A stretch of 64,000 nucleotides of DNA from Oricola indica (GTDB taxonomy: Bacteria > Pseudomonadota > Alphaproteobacteria > Rhizobiales > Rhizobiaceae), in NCBI RefSeq assembly GCF_019966595.1, contig NZ_JAINFJ010000001.1, positions 496,001 to 560,000 of the forward strand, in the 5' to 3' direction. Shown in pieces: positions 61,228 to 64,000 of the stretch (its first letter is position 1; each line of letters begins with the position of its first letter). The notes beneath the pieces are model-generated. The model ran no database searches, was not told the origin of the DNA, and worked only from the letters and a program-made list of their open reading frames with translations. Made by a program: the position numbers and the translations under genes.

Positions 61228-62027
61228 TTCGACTTCTTCCCGAAATCGGCCGGACGCTTTTCGCGAAAGGCGGAAATGCCCTCGCGCAATTCCGCCGAAT
61301 TCGCCGCCAGCATGCCGGCAAGCGCTTCGCCAACACGCCCGACTTCCTCGCCTTCGGCCATGTTGACGAGCATCTTCGTCGTCTCGGTCGCGAGCGGCCC
61401 ACGCTTGGCCACGGTGGAGGCGATGGCGCGCGCCATGGAAAGCCCCTCGCCTTTTTTGGCGACCTGATCGACCAGCCCCAGTCGCAGCGCCTCTTCCGCC
61501 GCGAAAACCTCGCCGAACAGCGCCATGCGCCGAACGAGTTGGCTGCCGAAGCGGCGAACGGCGCGCTGCGTGCCGGACCAGCCGGGAATGATGCCAAGCC
61601 CTGTCTCCGGCTGGCCGATCTTCACATGCACCTCGGCGATCCGGAGGTCGGCGCAAGCCGCAAGCTCCAGCCCACCGCCGAGCGCGTGCCCGTTCAGCAC
61701 CGCGATCACCGGCTGGCGCAACCGCGCCAGGCGATCGAAGGCCTCGTGCCCTTCCCGAACCCAGAAACGCCCAAAATCCTCGGGCGGTTCGCCACTCCAG
61801 GCTTCGATGTCGCCACCCGCCGAAAAAGCCTTGCCCTCGGCACCCGTCAGGATCACGGCGCGGATATCGTCGCGGCGCTCGATCCGGCGGCAGGCATCGG
61901 CCAGCGCCTCGACCATGGCGGCGTCGAGCGCGTTCAGCTTGTCCGCGCGCGAAACCGTCAGCACGGCCACCGGCGCGTCGAATTCCAGCCGGATACGCGG
62001 ATCACCCTGATCGGACGTCGTTTCCAT
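61221..62027 (-). CDS. Enoyl-CoA hydratase/isomerase
   Basis: 268 residues of the crotonase fold: AFSAGGDIEAW and GHALGGGLELAACADLRIA (oxyanion hole), and QPETGLGIIPGWSGTQR with the catalytic glutamate. ATG 62027 overlaps the CoA-transferase stop (TGATG). It would hydrate an enoyl-CoA formed by the acyl-CoA dehydrogenase of this region. Confidence 0.92.
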   Translation of the reverse strand: METTSDQGDPRIRLEFDAPVAVLTVSRADKLNALDAAMVEALADACRRIERRDDIRAVILTGAEGKAFSAGGDIEAWSGEPPEDFGRFWVREGHEAFDRLARLRQPVIAVLNGHALGGGLELAACADLRIAEVHVKIGQPETGLGIIPGWSGTQRAVRRFGSQLVRRMALFGEVFAAEEALRLGLVDQVAKKGEGLSMARAIASTVAKRGPLATETTKMLVNMAEGEEVGRVGEALAGMLAANSAELREGISAFREKRPADFGKKSKD

Positions 62028-63613
62028 CAACGGAACCTGGCGCCCATCTTCTCAGGATTGAACAGGAATTCCGGCATCGTCTTGAGATTCGGCGAAACCT
62101 TCAGCGCGAAACCCGCCTTGTCGAGGATATCGGTCTGGATATCCATGCCCGGCGCGATCTCCGTGACCGTGACGCCCTCCGGCAGAAGCTTCATGACGCA
62201 TCGCTCGGTCACATAGGTGACATCCTGCCCGCGTTCACGCGCGCGCTTGCCGGAGAACGAGACCTGCTCCAGTTCGCCCGACTCCACCAGCTTGACCACC
62301 TTGCCTTCCTTCTCGATCTTCAACTTGCCGTCCTCGACGGCGAGCTTCGCGCCGGCATTGAAGTAGCCGGAGAAGACAATTTTAGCGGCGCGTGTCGTGA
62401 TGTCCACGAATCCGCCGGCGCCCGCCGTGACATGCGGCCTGAAGGCGAGCTTGGAGACGTTCACCGACCCGTCGGCGTCGATCTGAAGGAACGAAAGCAG
62501 CGACGCATCGAAACCGCCTGCCTGGAAGTAAGTGAACTGCTGCGGCGAGGCGACGAAGGCCTCGGCGTTGGAAGAGCAGCCGAACTTGAAGTCCAGCAGC
62601 GGAATGCCGCCGACCGCGCCCTGCTCGATCACCCAGGTGACGTCGCCATGATGGCCTTCCTCGAGGAAGATGCGCGGCACGTTTGCGGAGATACCGAAGC
62701 CGATATTGACCGCCCAGCCGGGCTGCAGCTCCAGCGCGACACGGCGCGCCATGACCTTGGCGGCGTCGAATTCCGGCGTACGGAACGTGTCGAGCGGCCG
62801 GAACAACTCACCGGAGATCGCCGGGTCGTAGGACGTCGCCGTGGTCTGGAGCTGGTCCTGCGCCTCCACGATATAGTCGACGAGAATTCCCGGCACCCGT
62901 ACGTCGTGCGGGCGCAGCGATCCGGACTGCGCGATGCGCTTGACCTGGGCGATCACCTTGCCGCCGCAATTATGCGCCGCAAGCGCCAGTTCCATCGCGC
63001 CGAGATAGGCGCCCTCGTGTTCGAATGTCAGATTGCCCCGCTCGTCGGCGGTCGAGGCACGGATGATCGCCACGTCGGGCTTGATCGACGGGAAATAGAG
63101 CCATTCCTCGCCCTCGAAATCCATCCGGCGCACGATCGCCTTCTCGCGCGCACGCTCGTTCATGGCGCAACCGTCCTGATCCGGATCGACAAAGGTACCG
63201 AGCCCGACCTTGGTGATGACGCCCGGCCGCATGCCGGCCGCCTCGCGCATGATGTCGAAAACGATACCGCTCGGCACGTTGTAGGCCGCGACGCTCTCGT
63301 CGAGGATCATCTGCCAGATTTTCGGGGGCTCGCTGGAAGACGGCCCGGACGGATAGGACCCGCCGATGATCGTGTCGATCAGCCCGTCCTGGGCGAGGTG
63401 GTCGATCCCTTTCGTGCCGAACATGTCGCCCGCAGCGATGGGGTGGATCGTGGTCAGGCCCCGCGGATGACTTTCCTCGGCATAGCGAGCACCGATGGCC
63501 TCGAGCACCAGATCGGGACAGCACAGCCCGCTCGACGAATTGACCGCGACAATCGCGCCGTCGGCGATTACCGCAGCGGCCTCCGAGGCCGTCCTGATTT
63601 TTGATCCCGTCAC
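62027..63613 (-). CDS. Acyl-CoA:carboxylate CoA-transferase (family I, fused subunits)
   Basis: 528 residues joining the alpha-like half (VAVNSSSGLCCPDLVLEAIG) and the beta-like half, where VIEQGAVGGIPLL carries the catalytic glutamate. Length and motifs match propionate/acetate CoA-transferase (Pct)-type enzymes. It would activate a carboxylic acid by CoA transfer, opening the CoA-dependent steps. The start is GTG 63613 with GGAG upstream. Palindrome copy C lies 20 bp upstream. Confidence 0.9.
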   Translation of the reverse strand: MTGSKIRTASEAAAVIADGAIVAVNSSSGLCCPDLVLEAIGARYAEESHPRGLTTIHPIAAGDMFGTKGIDHLAQDGLIDTIIGGSYPSGPSSSEPPKIWQMILDESVAAYNVPSGIVFDIMREAAGMRPGVITKVGLGTFVDPDQDGCAMNERAREKAIVRRMDFEGEEWLYFPSIKPDVAIIRASTADERGNLTFEHEGAYLGAMELALAAHNCGGKVIAQVKRIAQSGSLRPHDVRVPGILVDYIVEAQDQLQTTATSYDPAISGELFRPLDTFRTPEFDAAKVMARRVALELQPGWAVNIGFGISANVPRIFLEEGHHGDVTWVIEQGAVGGIPLLDFKFGCSSNAEAFVASPQQFTYFQAGGFDASLLSFLQIDADGSVNVSKLAFRPHVTAGAGGFVDITTRAAKIVFSGYFNAGAKLAVEDGKLKIEKEGKVVKLVESGELEQVSFSGKRARERGQDVTYVTERCVMKLLPEGVTVTEIAPGMDIQTDILDKAGFALKVSPNLKTMPEFLFNPEKMGARFR

Positions 63614-63633
63614 CGTTTCAACTCCGGCTCGTT

Positions 63634-63653
63634 AAGTAACTAATTAGTTATAT
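63634..63653. promoter_or_regulatory. 20-bp palindrome, copy C (CoA-transferase promoter)
   Basis: AAGTAACTAATTAGTTATAT contains a perfect TAACTAATTAGTTA core, the most symmetric of the four copies. It lies 20 bp upstream of the CoA-transferase start. Confidence 0.7.
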
Positions 63654-63787
63654 ATGTGCCACCGTCGCGCTTCGTGGTCAACAGCGCAATCTGGAATTCA
63701 CAATGCTGCCATCTCCTCCCGCCATGGCTTGGCGCGGCACAATGGACAACGCCGAAACGCTTGCCAAGGCGGAATCAATATCGCTAT

Positions 63788-63807
63788 AAGTAACTGAATG
63801 GTTATTT
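63788..63807. promoter_or_regulatory. 20-bp palindrome, copy D (second aldo/keto reductase promoter)
   Basis: AAGTAACTGAATGGTTATTT matches copies B and C closely. It lies 44 bp upstream of the aldo/keto reductase start at 63852. Confidence 0.65.
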
Positions 63808-63851
63808 ACGGTTGGATGCCGAAAGGCCGCCGACATGAAGGGAGGACATCC

Positions 63852-64000
63852 ATGAATATCTATTTCCAGAAGACCCACCAACGCTCCTTCGGAACCTATC
63901 CGCTGGAAGGCGAGGTGCTGATGAACGCGATCGCCGCGGCGGCCGAAACCGGTTACCGCGCATTCGACACCGCGCAAATGTACGGCAATGAAGCCGAAAC
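63852..64000 (+). CDS. Aldo/keto reductase, 3' end missing
   Basis: Forty-nine codons are visible before the right edge, starting at ATG 63852 with GGAGG seven bases upstream. FGTYPLEGEVLMNAIAAAAETGYRAFDTAQMYGNE is the N-terminal AKR pattern (catalytic Asp and Tyr in FDTAQMYGN) of 2,5-diketogluconate-reductase-like members. It differs from the enzyme at 53955 but has the same palindrome upstream, so both should answer to one regulator. Confidence 0.85.
   Translation, partial: MNIYFQKTHQRSFGTYPLEGEVLMNAIAAAAETGYRAFDTAQMYGNEAE

Noticed and set aside
1-64000. Search by eye for CRISPR repeats, tRNA/rRNA genes, transposases and integrases
   Set aside because: No repeated spacers, cloverleaf-like genes or transposase motifs were seen; short or divergent ones could be missed without a program.

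Overview
The window (about 63% GC by eye, tightly packed operons, ATGA/TGATG overlaps) looks like the chromosome of an alphaproteobacterium, probably Hyphomicrobiales (Rhizobiales). Supporting families are ExoD, DUF1194, DUF1638, DUF3775, DUF3772-MscS, FdsGBACD formate dehydrogenase, PuuD urate hydroxylase and four-subunit sarcosine oxidase. I saw no rRNA, tRNA, CRISPR array, insertion sequence or phage gene. Species cannot be named from the sequence alone.

0-9 kb: a corrinoid/tetrahydrofolate methyl-transfer set. It has a corrinoid protein (cut by the left edge), a small MetF-type reductase, a methyl-THF:corrinoid methyltransferase and a RACo-type reductive activator, with DUF1638, ExoD, a Virulence_fact-domain protein and two glycosyltransferase genes interspersed. 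9.1-25.2 kb: a GlxA/GbdR-like AraC regulator behind a palindrome-rich promoter, a FolC-like ligase, a dimethylglycine/sarcosine dehydrogenase-like GcvT-fusion flavoprotein, two membrane proteins, an MscS-type channel and the soxBDAG sarcosine oxidase operon. 25.2-31 kb: guanine deaminase with PuuD, a DJ-1/PfpI protein, a class II glutamine amidotransferase, DUF3775 and an EamA transporter.

31-43.5 kb: an NAD-reducing [NiFe]-hydrogenase operon (hoxFUYH, maturation protease, hypA, hypB) directly followed upstream by the NAD-dependent formate dehydrogenase operon (fdsGBA, fdhD, fdsD) and its LysR regulator. A perfect FNR/FixK-type box lies between the two operons and another lies beside DUF3775. 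44.5-49 kb: a second MetF paralogue, a LigM/DesA-like THF-dependent O-demethylase, an EamA transporter and a GntR/FCD regulator, linked by TGTATACA boxes.

49-64 kb: a catabolic region with a carbohydrate-type ABC importer and divergent LacI regulator, a five-gene operon (acyl-CoA dehydrogenase, SDR, DUF993, TIM-barrel isomerase, hydrolase), an aldo/keto reductase-MaoC pair, a CoA-transferase/enoyl-CoA hydratase pair and a second aldo/keto reductase cut by the right edge. A 20-bp palindrome recurs at the four divergent promoters of this region. Its substrate is not evident.

Taken together, much of the window is a one-carbon island. Three chemically different demethylation systems (corrinoid, flavin/GcvT, LigM-like) all load methyl or methylene groups on THF. 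Two MetF paralogues interconvert these, and formate dehydrogenase can oxidise the end product to CO2 with NADH formation.
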